This document shows, one piece after another, positions 1 through 9,287 of a stretch of DNA of 64,000 nucleotides. Both the position numbers and the translations under genes were made by a program. The notes under the pieces are model-generated. The model was given only the letters and a program-made list of their open reading frames with translations. It ran no database searches and was not told where the DNA came from. The stretch lies in the NCBI GenBank assembly GCA_025462645.1, contig JAOAPB010000062.1, forward strand, positions 1 through 64,000, written 5' to 3'. Source of the stretch: Edaphobacter sp. (GTDB lineage Bacteria; Acidobacteriota; Terriglobia; Terriglobales; Acidobacteriaceae). Position 1 is the stretch's first letter, and each line of letters opens with the position of its first letter.

Positions 1-354
1 GAAATCTTCGAAAGGGGATGTCATGCGGTGAGCGTGAACGGGAATGCCGCCGATCCACTCTTCACAACCCAGTGCCCTCGCTTTCTCGCCTCTGCTCGTA
101 AATGACATGAATGCATCCCAGACTGCACCAGGGCCGTGATCTGCCCGCACATCAAGAAGTAAAGACTTAGGACAAACAATCGCCAACTCTGAAGTGAACA
201 CCGGCTTTGAATAGTCAAGCTTTTTGTATTCGTACTTCGACTGCGAGCGATTGCAGAACACGCATACGGCGATGAATAAAAATATAAAAATCGTGAAGAA
301 CGGGTGACGAAACTTCGGCTTTCCTGTTCTATTTGCACTCGTTCTGTTGGTCAT
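1..354 (-). CDS. Small membrane-anchored protein, C-terminus outside window
   Basis: An ATG at 354 on the minus strand opens 118 codons without a stop up to the window edge, so the gene is cut off at its 3' end. The N-terminus is basic (NRTGKPKFRHP) and is followed by a hydrophobic segment at about residues 18-34 (FFTIFIFLFIAVCVFC), which looks like a signal anchor with the rest outside the cytoplasm. The tail contains a CEEW motif and several charged residues. I do not recognise the family. It is divergent from the XRE regulator at 477, and nested inverted repeats lie between them, so the two may share control. Confidence 0.55.
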   Translation of the reverse strand, partial: MTNRTSANRTGKPKFRHPFFTIFIFLFIAVCVFCNRSQSKYEYKKLDYSKPVFTSELAIVCPKSLLLDVRADHGPGAVWDAFMSFTSRGEKARALGCEEWIGGIPVHAHRMTSPFEDF

Positions 355-365
355 TCGCGGTCCTC

Positions 366-457
366 ATGCAGTCATTGGCTTGATTCAAGCTTGGCGTGAA
401 TGTAGACAATGAGTCAAGAACATTGTGACTCATAGGCTGTGTACTCATTGACTGCAT
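366..457. promoter_or_regulatory. Nested inverted repeats between divergent genes
   Basis: ATGCAGTCA at 366-374 is matched by its reverse complement TGACTGCAT at 449-457. Inside lies a second pair, ATGAGTCA at 409-416 and TGACTCAT at 426-433, separated by 9 bases. The block fills the gap between the membrane protein gene and the XRE gene. It is a candidate operator for the XRE protein (inference). Confidence 0.4.
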
Positions 458-476
458 AACCAGATGATTGCAGCCG

Positions 477-692
477 ATGCCCATCGACGTCCGCATACGT
501 TTTGGTCGCGCTATTCGTAGGATTCGCGAGGAGCAGGAGATCAATCAGGAAGAAGCGGCAGATCGCTGCGGTTTGCACCGGACGTACTACAGCGGCATTG
601 AGCGTGGTGTCAGGAACCTGTCCTTGGTGAATATTGAAAAGGTCGCAAAGGGACTGAAGACAACCTTGCCTGAGCTCTTTAGCCGCCTTTGA
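477..692 (+). CDS. XRE-family HTH transcriptional regulator
   Basis: A 71-residue protein that is essentially one Cro/C1-type helix-turn-helix domain: RFGRAIRRIREEQ (helix 1), NQEEAADRCG (helix 2), HRTYYSGIERG (recognition helix), then VNIEKVAKGLKTTLPELF. The pattern is typical of small single-domain XRE regulators that bind palindromic operators as dimers. The ATG at 477 is preferred over the in-frame TTG at 468. The gene is preceded by nested inverted repeats, which suggests autoregulation and control of the divergent membrane protein gene (inference). Confidence 0.85.
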   Translation: MPIDVRIRFGRAIRRIREEQEINQEEAADRCGLHRTYYSGIERGVRNLSLVNIEKVAKGLKTTLPELFSRL

Positions 693-958
693 GCACCAGG
701 CTGGTTTCGGTTTTGCGAGGATTTCGGTGTAAGCAGTCCGTTGCGAACCTCTCTTTCTGCTGAATCCTGCTAACAGTGAAAATAAAGGTATTGCCTCGCC
801 GATGTGATTTGCATTCTGACAGGCTGCACTGTTCGCCCCGGGTTAGCTCCGTTTGGCTATAACACTCTGGATTCCGAACATGAAAAACAATTGGGTAATC
901 AGGGAATCAAATCTATTCACGCCGGAATCTATAAGAAAAAACCTCTGGAGAAAGGCCA

Positions 959-1114
959 CATGGCAAGTTCAAGAGCTTGGTGTGCGGCAAGATTAGTTCC
1001 GAATCGCTGATCACCCGTCAAGAGACAGGAGTTTCGGTGAACCTGTCTTGGCTGTTGGCCCACGAAATTGATCCTTTGACAAATGCTCTGAACGTGGGAG
1101 CGCCGTTATGCTAG
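959..1114 (+). pseudogene. Remnant of a second HTH/XRE-type gene
   Basis: One frame reads HGKFKSLVCGK, then ISSESLI, then ETGVSVNLSWLLAHE before a TAG at 1112. The ETGVS-x-WLLA pattern is common near the C-terminal end of longer bacterial HTH regulators. There is no start codon or RBS, and the upstream frame is closed, so this is a decayed 3' fragment. The remaining bases between 693 and 1284 hold nothing I can support. Confidence 0.35.
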
Positions 1115-1284
1115 ACTCACACATAACTTTCACTTCGTCCGGTATAGCGCGAACAAATGGAGTATGCGCATCCGCAAAGAATGAACGAGAATATCCGGCT
1201 CTATCCTCACCTTCTGCTATCATTTTGGCATTGTGACTTGTCGAGTATTGGTAGCAAAGTAATACCACTCGACATAGAGGGCTC

Positions 1285-1779
1285 ATGTCTTTGCCGGGTT
1301 TCACTTCTCTGCTAATCAGCGCCTCTCTTCTCTTGGTTTCCTCATTGTTACCTGCCGGCTGTCTCGTCCTCGACAGTACCGGCCTTACAGTTCCGGTTGT
1401 GATTGACAAACTCAAGTTCAAGATTCTCAATAGACAGCACGCTGTTGCAGGAGCCAGCAACCGTCTATACGTGGCGGACCTTAGCGGCTATACCTGCATC
1501 TCTGTTGTCCGACTCACGAATTCCATGGTCACTGGTAAGGACGATAACTATATTGTGTCTAGCATTTTGGTCTGCAACCTCAGGGCGCTCTTCCGCGCAG
1601 GTGGGAGCGATGATTCTTTCCATAGCCCTGATAACCACTGTAAGCTCCTACGACGACCTCTCCGCCTCCTTCCCAACAGAACCACCACCGTCACCTCGAC
1701 CTACACGTACCGCGGCTCTATGAGCTCACTGACTGGTGTCAGCGCCATGGTTATCACTAACGGCGGACACTTGGCATGA
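1285..1779 (+). CDS. Possible lipoprotein upstream of acyltransferase
   Basis: A 164-residue ORF whose ATG follows a purine-rich GAGGG. The N-terminus is hydrophobic (LLISASLLLVSSLLPAGC) and ends in a lipobox-like LPAGC, so it could be exported and lipidated. The stop overlaps the start of the acyltransferase gene as ATGA (1776-1779), which argues for translational coupling. Against it, the second half has low-complexity, unusual composition and an overlapping frame at 1403-1723 is also open, so a frameshifted or decaying gene is possible. Family not recognised. Confidence 0.35.
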   Translation: MSLPGFTSLLISASLLLVSSLLPAGCLVLDSTGLTVPVVIDKLKFKILNRQHAVAGASNRLYVADLSGYTCISVVRLTNSMVTGKDDNYIVSSILVCNLRALFRAGGSDDSFHSPDNHCKLLRRPLRLLPNRTTTVTSTYTYRGSMSSLTGVSAMVITNGGHLA

Positions 1780-2891
1780 ACGAAAAAGCCGGTACCCTTC
1801 ACCGCCCCATATCGCCATCAAGTTCGTTGTTGCTGGACATAATCCGATCCGGATCTGCCGTCGTTGTGCTGGTTGGCCATCTTTCCCAGCCAAGTTTTTC
1901 GCCGGGCAGGAGAGACCTAACCAAAGCGGCTACCGCAGCGGTCGTCGTCTTCTTTCTCCTCTCCGGGTTTGTCATTCGTTATGTAACTGTGCGAAAGCCG
2001 ATTCCCTCTGTCCACTATTATGTGGATCGGGCATCCAGAGTTTATTCAGTGGCGATCCCCGCCATATTGCTGACGCTGATCCTCGACCCTATCTCACATG
2101 CGCTCAACCGGACGTTGTACGAAAACTGGATCGGAAATTGCGACCATCTCCCCTTGCGCATTCTGGCAAATTTAACCTTTACGAGCGAGATATGGACGCA
2201 GAAGATTTACCTACTATCAAACAGCCCGTTCTGGTCCTTGAGTTTCGAATGCGTCTATTACGTTTTATACGGCCTTGCCTTCTACTTGACTGGCATTAAA
2301 CGAATTGTCCTTCTTGTTTTCGTCTCCCTACTGGTGGGGCCAGGAATTTTGGCACTTTTCCCGCTTTGGCTTGGCGGATGCCTTTTGTATTCGCTTTACC
2401 AGCAACTTCGCGGCCAGAAAAGTATCGTCCTTGGCATGGCAACGACGTTCACCGCAGTGGGACTGTCTCTAACCGTGTTTCATCGAGAGGTTATCCCACA
2501 CTTGCGAGCGTTCCAGGCATCGATCGACCAAATATTTCCAAATCATAAGCTGCTTGGACGTGCATCCATTCACTTCTATGAAACAGGTTCTGTCGCGTTC
2601 ATGTTAATGCTGTTCCTCCTGCTTTCCGCAGACATGGTATCGATTCCTGGCAAATCCAGATTAGCGAATGCCATTCACTTCGTCGCCGAAGGTACTTTCC
2701 CCTTATATCTCTTCCATTTCCCAATCCTCGTATTCATCTTCTCCCTTACAGGAACGTCAAACTCAAGCCTTGGTCTGCGTGCAGTTATCCTCATCGGTGT
2801 GGTGATATTCGCCGTTCTCATGGGTCACCCATGCAACCTGCTGAAAGTGAGCATGCGGGCCTGGCTGTTTGATGTTCTCCAGTTAACCTAA
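1776..2891 (+). CDS. Acyltransferase-3 family membrane protein
   Basis: A 371-residue integral membrane protein with about ten hydrophobic segments and the acyltransferase-3 (OafA/YrhL-like) N-terminal pattern: LVGHL with His35 in the first membrane segment, then FFLLSGFVI and a YVDRASRVYSV basic loop. The family transfers acyl groups, usually acetyl, to surface polysaccharides or lipids from the cytoplasmic side. The C-terminal PLYLFHFPIL segment is also family-typical. The start overlaps the upstream ORF by four bases. The substrate cannot be read from the sequence. Confidence 0.85.
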   Translation: MNEKAGTLHRPISPSSSLLLDIIRSGSAVVVLVGHLSQPSFSPGRRDLTKAATAAVVVFFLLSGFVIRYVTVRKPIPSVHYYVDRASRVYSVAIPAILLTLILDPISHALNRTLYENWIGNCDHLPLRILANLTFTSEIWTQKIYLLSNSPFWSLSFECVYYVLYGLAFYLTGIKRIVLLVFVSLLVGPGILALFPLWLGGCLLYSLYQQLRGQKSIVLGMATTFTAVGLSLTVFHREVIPHLRAFQASIDQIFPNHKLLGRASIHFYETGSVAFMLMLFLLLSADMVSIPGKSRLANAIHFVAEGTFPLYLFHFPILVFIFSLTGTSNSSLGLRAVILIGVVIFAVLMGHPCNLLKVSMRAWLFDVLQLT

Positions 2892-3274
2892 CGCAATTAA
2901 GCTTCTGGTTGGATATGGGTTCCGCTTTTCCTCTGCCAAGCACTTATCCAACTGTCTCTAATTGAGTTGGAAATACACTCGGAATTGTGATCGAGGGAAG
3001 CTCTAGCACTACAAATTACGCCCTAATGGCATACACCCTACGGTGGACCGCTCTGCAGGAACGCCTACCGTTACGCGCTGCTCTGTCTCGGCGCATCCAG
3101 TACCGTTCGATATTCCCCATGCGAGATGAGCCATTCACCGTGCCCAGAAGAAAACGGTTCAGAACTTTTCCGGCGGTGATGGCAAGGACATAGAGCACAT
3201 CGACGAGGACTCTTTCGCGAACGACCAAAACACTTGACTGTGTGCCCAAAGAGAGCGTCACTGTGTGTGCGCCC

Positions 3275-3293
3275 TTCTCTCCAGAGGAGAGAA
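3275..3293. promoter_or_regulatory. Perfect inverted repeat upstream of recombinase operon
   Basis: TTCTCTCC-AGA-GGAGAGAA is a perfect 8-bp inverted repeat with a 3-base loop, about 58 bases before the DUF2924 gene. It could be an operator or part of a recombination site. The rest of 2892-3350 holds no gene I can support. Confidence 0.35.
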
Positions 3294-3350
3294 ATTTAGG
3301 AGGCATACATTAACTCGTCTATCTATCGGCAAATCGCTGCATTGCATAAA

Positions 3351-3746
3351 ATGAACAAAGCCCAGCTACTCTCTGTTTGGAATCAACATTTTACTCAATT
3401 TCCTACCCCAAACCTTCGTAAGGAGTTGATGGTTCCGATACTCGGTTATCGGATACAGGAAAGAGAATTCGGTGGCCTTTCCCATGCGGCACGAATGAAG
3501 TTGCGCGAGCTTGCTAAAGCTATCAGTTTGGAAAAGGGATCTCGAAATGATACTGCCCCCCGGCTGAAGACTGGAACGCGTCTCATTCGTGTTTGGAAGG
3601 GCGAACTTCATGAAGTTAACGTCTCGGCCCAATATTACGAATACCGAGGCCAAGCGTACGACAATCTATCTGTGATCGCTTGTAAGATTACGGGGACTCG
3701 ATGGTCTGGTCCATTATTTTTTGGCGCTGGTAAGAAGTCGGTATGA
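3351..3746 (+). CDS. DUF2924 domain protein, recombinase partner
   Basis: A 131-residue protein matching the pattern of DUF2924, a family usually encoded immediately before large serine recombinases in phage-like and mobile DNA. Visible family features are LRKELMVPILGYRIQE near residues 25-40, LKTGTRLIRVWKGELHEV near 82-99, YRGQAYDNLSVIACKITGTRWSGPLFFG at the C-terminus. The stop codon overlaps the recombinase start (ATGA, 3743-3746). The molecular role is unknown; a DNA-binding or recombination accessory role is inferred from this conserved pairing. The ATG at 3351 is preferred to the TTG at 3342. Confidence 0.85.
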   Translation: MNKAQLLSVWNQHFTQFPTPNLRKELMVPILGYRIQEREFGGLSHAARMKLRELAKAISLEKGSRNDTAPRLKTGTRLIRVWKGELHEVNVSAQYYEYRGQAYDNLSVIACKITGTRWSGPLFFGAGKKSV

Positions 3747-5455
3747 CAACGATCTCTCGAGTTCGCTGCGCCATTTATACGCGCAAATCGTCGGAGGAGG
3801 GTCTGGAACAATCTTTCAATTCCCTTCACGCTCAACGCGAGGCTTGCGAAGCCTACATTCTTAGCCAAAAACATGAAGGATGGCAACTACTGTCCGCCGC
3901 TTATGATGATGGAGGATTCTCGGGTGGCAGTATGCAGCGACCAGCGCTGAACCGCCTTTTGGAAGACGTTGCGGCAAAGAAGATCGACACCGTCGTCGTC
4001 TATAAAGTTGACCGGCTGACGCGGTTACTCACGGACTTTGCCAAGATCGTCGAGCAGTTCGACAAACAAGGTATTAGCTTCGTTTCGGTGACGCAGCAGT
4101 TCAATACCACCACCTCCATGGGGAGGCTGACGCTCAACGTACTTCTCTCCTTTTCCCAGTTTGAACGTGAGGTGACGGGAGAGCGCATTCGAGATAAGAT
4201 CGCAGCCTCGAAACGGAAAGGTATGTGGATGGGTGGGGTAGTCCCCATTGGCTACGACCTTCGCGATCGGCACCTTGTTGTCAACCCGATTGAAGCTGAA
4301 CGAGTCAGGGAGATATATCGCCTCTATCTTGAGTTGGGATGTGTTTCACAATTGCAGGCCCATCTAGAAAACTCCGGGGTTCGAAGCAAGGTACGGACGA
4401 GTCAAGCAGGCCGAACTTCGGGAGGAGTGGTCTATTCACGTGGTGCCCTATATGACATGCTGCAGAATCGCATTTACCTGGGCGAAATCACTCATAAGGA
4501 AGCGTCTTTTCCCGGTCAGCACGATGCCATTCTCGATCGAGAACTGTGGGATCAAGTTCAAGCGAGGTTCCTCGAAAATCTGCAAGCACCCAGTCGCAAA
4601 CTACGAGTCACGAGACGCAGCCTCCTTATGGGCATACTATACGACCAAAACGGCAATCGCTTCACCCCCTCACATGCCATAAAGAATGGTAAGCGATATC
4701 GCTATTATGTTTCTCAGGCTGTGATTCGAGGTGTCAAGAAGCAGTCCGGGCCAGTGCGCCTTCCAGCGGAGGAGATCGAGCAGTTAGTCGTCACCCAGCT
4801 CAGATTGTTCTTGCAATCACCGCAGAGATTGCTGGATATCCTCGCGAATGTGGCTCGTGGAACGATAGAATCACAATCCATCATGACAGTTTCTCAGGAA
4901 TGGGTGACAGCAACACCTCACGAACTTCAGAATGCCTTACGGTCAATTCTGGTGCGAGTAAACGTACGTCAGGAGAAAGTGGAACTCCAATTGAACAAGA
5001 GCGCTCTCGTGGATATGTTCATCGGTCCCGAATGCAATGACCGGCCAACCGCACTATCTAACGATGCAGATGACTTAATCACTATCGAGGCCGAAGCCCA
5101 GGTCAAACGCTGTCGTGGAGAGATCCGCTTTTTGCTGTCCCCTGACGCTCATCCGGGCAAGCCAAAGTCTGTTCCATCTTTGGTCCGAGCCGTCGCTCGC
5201 GCGCATGACTGGATGGATCGAATCACGCGAGGAGAATTGAAAAATCAGAGAGCACTCGCTCAGCACTTCGGGCTAAATGAACGCTATGTTAGCAAAATCA
5301 TCTCTCTCGCCTTCCTCTCCCCATACATAACGGAAGCAATCCTAGAGGGAATACAACCTCCGCATCTGTCGCTTGATTCTTGTATGCGACACATACCCTT
5401 GGAGTGGTCTCAGCAGCAATCCCTTTTTACGCTATCTGGAAGCTCCAGACCGTGA
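3743..5455 (+). CDS. Large serine recombinase
   Basis: A 570-residue site-specific recombinase. The N-terminal resolvase domain (about 1-150) has IYTRKSSEEG with the catalytic Ser at residue 16, VVYKVDRLTR and a FSQFEREVTGERIRDKIAASK E-helix. The recombinase domain follows (GYDLRDRHLVVNPIEAERVREIYRLYLE), then a zinc-ribbon-type region that is weak in cysteines and a C-terminal helical tail. Enzymes of this class integrate or excise mobile DNA through a covalent 5'-phosphoserine link. It is coupled to DUF2924. No matching attachment sites were located, so the DNA it mobilises is unclear. Confidence 0.93.
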   Translation: MTTISRVRCAIYTRKSSEEGLEQSFNSLHAQREACEAYILSQKHEGWQLLSAAYDDGGFSGGSMQRPALNRLLEDVAAKKIDTVVVYKVDRLTRLLTDFAKIVEQFDKQGISFVSVTQQFNTTTSMGRLTLNVLLSFSQFEREVTGERIRDKIAASKRKGMWMGGVVPIGYDLRDRHLVVNPIEAERVREIYRLYLELGCVSQLQAHLENSGVRSKVRTSQAGRTSGGVVYSRGALYDMLQNRIYLGEITHKEASFPGQHDAILDRELWDQVQARFLENLQAPSRKLRVTRRSLLMGILYDQNGNRFTPSHAIKNGKRYRYYVSQAVIRGVKKQSGPVRLPAEEIEQLVVTQLRLFLQSPQRLLDILANVARGTIESQSIMTVSQEWVTATPHELQNALRSILVRVNVRQEKVELQLNKSALVDMFIGPECNDRPTALSNDADDLITIEAEAQVKRCRGEIRFLLSPDAHPGKPKSVPSLVRAVARAHDWMDRITRGELKNQRALAQHFGLNERYVSKIISLAFLSPYITEAILEGIQPPHLSLDSCMRHIPLEWSQQQSLFTLSGSSRP

Positions 5456-5552
5456 TCGGACTCGAATCACGTAACGATGCGCAACTCATACGATCGTATG
5501 AAGTTGCGCCGTTCGGCTGGTGTTGGCGTAAATAACCGAAAGGGGAAAATGA

Positions 5553-5675
5553 GGGTGGGGCTTCAAAGATCTTTCAGACAGCAAGGATTTGAACACGGCA
5601 TTCGGATTGGCCCCGGGAGGGTTGTACTTCAACCTCACGGCTGGACAGTATGAAAGGCTTCGGAAAGCACGATGA
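5553..5675 (+). pseudogene. Orphan C-terminal gene fragment
   Basis: After a stop at 5550, an open frame reads GFKDLSDSKDLNTAFGLAP then GGLYFNLTAGQYERLRKAR and stops at 5675. The composition looks coding but no start or RBS exists, so it is probably the surviving 3' end of a gene whose 5' part was lost when the recombinase module arrived (inference). The remaining bases of 5456-5924 hold nothing else I can support. Confidence 0.3.
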
Positions 5676-5924
5676 TTGGCTTAATTGGCTTATTAGAGCC
5701 ATCTACAACTCGTTGCTTTTCCACTCCTTTCTGCCTGATGGTGACTTCAAAGAATATTTGAGACACTGTAACATTCGTCGCCGTCTCGCAGATCGAATTG
5801 CTCAAGTGGTGGTGAGTGAACGTGTCATCGGAGGTTCGCCAAGGACATCGTAAAATGGGCTGCATAGAGGCGAAAGCCTTAGAGTTTCCCGGACCCTATA
5901 GACTTGAGCAGGTCAACGGATTCG

Positions 5925-8876
5925 ATGGGGAGATGGGTGACTAGCGCCACCTTATTGTTTCCAAAAAACGTTGTTTCATCATCCCAAATACGAGGTAGGC
6001 CGATTCAATTCTGTTTCCGCTTCATATTGATAGTTAGCCTCAGCGCTGCGTCTCTAACTGTGGCGACAGCACAGATGTCCGACTACAATCCGAAAGACGC
6101 CGATCAAACAGCGCAGGACGTCAGTCTGGTTCAACTGATCGCGAATCCGCAACTTTGGGATGGCAGGAGGGTACGCCTCATCGGATTTTTACGGCTCGAA
6201 TTTGAAGGAAATGCTCTTTATCTCCACAAAGAAGATTACTTGAACCGCATATCCAATGACGCTATTTGGATTGACCGGCCCCAGGACCTGGGGTCAACGC
6301 AACAGAAGACAATAGACAACCACTACGTCATTTGCGAAGGCACATTCCGCGCCAAGAATCACGGCCATATGGGAATGTTCAGTGGCACTATAAATAATAT
6401 AAATCGCATTGAGCCATGGGGAAATGACAGTGCGAAGACTTTTTTCCCCGGCAATTCCCTCGTTACCAGCGCTTACAACGTAAGCTCCCTGATCCCCCCT
6501 CCCATTAACAATCAGAACTACAACCTGATGGGGAATATGACTCGATGCAGTACGGATGCGGTCATCAGTCCGGGTGGAGTACTCGGCACCGGCCCTGGGC
6601 AACACGCCTGCTCTTACACCTTCGACGGCTACTTCGCTCCAGGGTGGAACACTGGCTCCGGCTTTGGGGGGAACGCCGGGTGGAGCGTAAGCAAGACGCA
6701 TCAAATCATGCAGACCAACTACACTCCCGGCATCGCTCAGGTCCTATCGATTGACGGCCAGTGGAACAAGATTGGGGATGATGCTGATATTTATGCCTAC
6801 TGTTACAACAAAGGTGGATGGGTTGATAACGGAGGCGAGGGTCACACTTGCGTCCGTTCTAATGGCGGCAACATGCTTGCCGTGTTTGCGGGAACAGCAC
6901 AGCAGACCGGAACCGGCCTCTCCTCTATCAGTCTCGGCAACAACAACACAGGAGACGGCAACCCTCTGGTCGGCGGCTATATTGAGAACGTATCTGGTAC
7001 TCCCCTTGCCTCTGGTCAGATTACGGCATATACACAAGCAACTACCAACATTCCCGGACAATTTACCACAACTGACTCCCACGCCATCTCTGCGGCCTGG
7101 GGGAATACAACGACCGTCATCAATCACGCCCCGAACGTTCCCAACGGTATTTCCGGTACGGTTACGGTGCATGTTGCGGGAGGGTCGAATGGGGCAGGAT
7201 TCTCCCTCGACTCTGTGAATCCACAGAATAATCTGATCTTCTTCGCCTGCGACGACTTCCCTGATTTCGTGCACCCAACGGCTATCTCAGCCAAGGATGG
7301 ATCAGGTAACCAAACCATCACCGGTCTCTTTCAGTTTTCACACAATACCCGCTGCCCTGTATTCCAAGGTGGACCGCAGGGATTGATCGACCTCGTTGCT
7401 GATCGGCAGAATTACTCTGGCCGGCCTAATTTTAGAACTGCTTATATCATTGCCGGGGCCACAGATCCAACCCATCTTTCCTATCGTTTCTATCAGGCAG
7501 GAGGGCAATCTCCTTTCATTCCTCCCCAGTTCCATAACTTCGGCACAACGCAGAACACCACTCTATCGAGAGCGGGGGGGACTGTCACTGCAAACGGCAT
7601 TGGAACCAGTTTCAGCGGCCAGATTATCGCGATTAGCGGAGCATCTGACGCCCGCTTCAACGGCACCTTCGCTGCGAGCGCCCTCAACACGAGTCAAGCA
7701 ATCACATGGACTCAGACAGGGAACGATACGGCTGGGGTGAGCGGCACTATTGCGACAGGTGGAGCTGTCGGAGGAATGAGCGGGAGTGGCGCTTATTACA
7801 TATGGCCGATGGCTCGCATACGGTCTGTCGGCACTACTAAAACCACGGTGGATGGAGTTACCAATCTGGCCTACAACGGCACTCTGAATCTTGAGCCGAA
7901 TAATATGCCCGTGACCTTCGGCGATCAAATCGTCGGTCCTGACGACCCGGCCAACAAGACCAGTATGCTCGCGGCAATCGGAACCTACACAACCCCCCCT
8001 ACGAGTGGTCTGCAGAGTGTGTTTAGTGTAGCGATGATGGGATCTGGAGTGAGCAACCCTGAGTTCCGGGGAACACAAATGCTCAACGCCAATCCTTTTA
8101 CCATGTACAGGGGAGGCGGCGGCACAGGGCAGCTAGTCGGCGCGACCGCCTTCGCAGTCAGTGGGCCTTTTAGCACAACATTCTCCGCCGATGCTCCTCT
8201 ACCCAATGGAGTGCATGATTTCATCAACGCGAACTCTGTCATAGGTTCGGGAGCGACCTATGGTGGCTATTATCTCCGCGCTGCTGCACAGCAGAATGGG
8301 AAATTTGGTTTCACAGAATTCTACGATGCAGTGGCGCATAAATTAACAGTTACCAACGCTAACTTTGGCGTCTTCTGCTCCTACGTCATCACCTTTACCG
8401 AGTTCACTTATCCCAACTGCCCTATAAAGATGGTCACACCTTCTACAGCGACCAACGATACGACCGTCGCTACCACCGCATTCGTCAAGGCCGCTATCAC
8501 AGCTGCTTCCCCTATTACTGGCATCGGTTCCACCGGAAGCATCCCGCTCTTCGGTGGAGCGAAAGTGATAAGAAGCTCGCATGTTACCGACAACGGAACC
8601 ACAATAGCCTCCAGCGAACCCATAACGGCTCCGAAGGTAACGGCTCCATTGATGGCAACCGGCAATGCCTCCAATACAGACCTTGCGGGACGCTTAACCT
8701 TAGCTGGTGGGACGCAGACTTACACTTTCACAGGCACCTATTCAAATCCGCCCGTGTGTGTTGCATCGGACACGACGGCCATAGCTGCGGTACAAGTTTC
8801 TACGACGACAACGGTTCTCACAGTGAATGGGCCAGGAACAGATGTGGTCTCTTACATTTGCATTGGTAGGAACTAA
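5925..8876 (+). CDS. Secreted protein: OB-like domain plus tail-fibre-like region
   Basis: A 983-residue protein (ATG at 5925; TTG at 5904 also possible). A hydrophobic stretch at about residues 32-50 ends in TVATAQ, a signal-peptidase-like site. Next comes a domain of roughly 100 residues (VSLVQLIANPQLWDGRRVRLIGFL, then ALYLHKEDY, then GHMGMFSGTINNI) that resembles OB-fold proteins of unknown function. The remaining ~800 residues are rich in Gly, Thr, Asn and Ser. Near the end TNDTTVATTAFVKAAI is the signature seen in phage tail-fibre proteins, and the last part (TFTGTYSNPPVCVASDTT) resembles phage/collagen-like C-termini. It may be a secreted adhesin or surface fibre; function not known. 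Confidence 0.7.
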   Translation: MGRWVTSATLLFPKNVVSSSQIRGRPIQFCFRFILIVSLSAASLTVATAQMSDYNPKDADQTAQDVSLVQLIANPQLWDGRRVRLIGFLRLEFEGNALYLHKEDYLNRISNDAIWIDRPQDLGSTQQKTIDNHYVICEGTFRAKNHGHMGMFSGTINNINRIEPWGNDSAKTFFPGNSLVTSAYNVSSLIPPPINNQNYNLMGNMTRCSTDAVISPGGVLGTGPGQHACSYTFDGYFAPGWNTGSGFGGNAGWSVSKTHQIMQTNYTPGIAQVLSIDGQWNKIGDDADIYAYCYNKGGWVDNGGEGHTCVRSNGGNMLAVFAGTAQQTGTGLSSISLGNNNTGDGNPLVGGYIENVSGTPLASGQITAYTQATTNIPGQFTTTDSHAISAAWGNTTTVINHAPNVPNGISGTVTVHVAGGSNGAGFSLDSVNPQNNLIFFACDDFPDFVHPTAISAKDGSGNQTITGLFQFSHNTRCPVFQGGPQGLIDLVADRQNYSGRPNFRTAYIIAGATDPTHLSYRFYQAGGQSPFIPPQFHNFGTTQNTTLSRAGGTVTANGIGTSFSGQIIAISGASDARFNGTFAASALNTSQAITWTQTGNDTAGVSGTIATGGAVGGMSGSGAYYIWPMARIRSVGTTKTTVDGVTNLAYNGTLNLEPNNMPVTFGDQIVGPDDPANKTSMLAAIGTYTTPPTSGLQSVFSVAMMGSGVSNPEFRGTQMLNANPFTMYRGGGGTGQLVGATAFAVSGPFSTTFSADAPLPNGVHDFINANSVIGSGATYGGYYLRAAAQQNGKFGFTEFYDAVAHKLTVTNANFGVFCSYVITFTEFTYPNCPIKMVTPSTATNDTTVATTAFVKAAITAASPITGIGSTGSIPLFGGAKVIRSSHVTDNGTTIASSEPITAPKVTAPLMATGNASNTDLAGRLTLAGGTQTYTFTGTYSNPPVCVASDTTAIAAVQVSTTTTVLTVNGPGTDVVSYICIGRN

Positions 8877-9287
8877 CTTTAGCACAACTGCTCTTCCTTC
8901 TGCCCGCAAGAGGCGTTCCTAAGCCTCAGCCATACGCCATAACCCCATCTTTTTGATGGCTATCCGCACGTCCGTTTCTATTTCATACCGTCAAGAATGC
9001 AACGCACTCAACGCGCGAGGTATCACCACAGCAAACCGCTAGATCGGAAACATAGCCTTGTGCTACTCCGGCAGATTCCGTTGGCCATTCATGCTGACGA
9101 AAGAGGACGATTCTGGCCTGTCCCAGTTGTGGGGCCGCGAAGGGTGGCAATCAGCTTAGCGAGGTTACCGTGGCTTACCGAGGTAAAACAGCTGTATTCA
9201 GCAGACTGCGACGCGTGCTACGCGTTGTACGCGAAGCAAAGTTTACTCGTATGTGGCTTATTTTGAGTTTGATGGCCGTAGATCGAG
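8877..9287. other. Region without supported gene
   Basis: Short frames exist (for example 8997-9266) but lack RBS, recognisable family or coding-like composition. Three ACGCG-containing repeats are seen around 9208-9235. Nothing else can be supported. Confidence 0.3.

Noticed and set aside
1011-1460. 149-residue minus-strand frame near 1.2 kb
   Set aside because: No RBS or recognisable family; overlaps the HTH remnant and the lipoprotein-like ORF.
6744-7274. 176-residue minus-strand frame inside the tail-fibre-like gene
   Set aside because: It is antisense to a long well-formed gene and has low-complexity composition typical of a shadow frame.
5904-8876. Diversity-generating retroelement for the fibre-like protein
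   Set aside because: No reverse transcriptase, template repeat or variable repeat found in the window.
8997-9266. 89-residue frame before the left attachment site
   Set aside because: No RBS, no family, and composition not coding-like.
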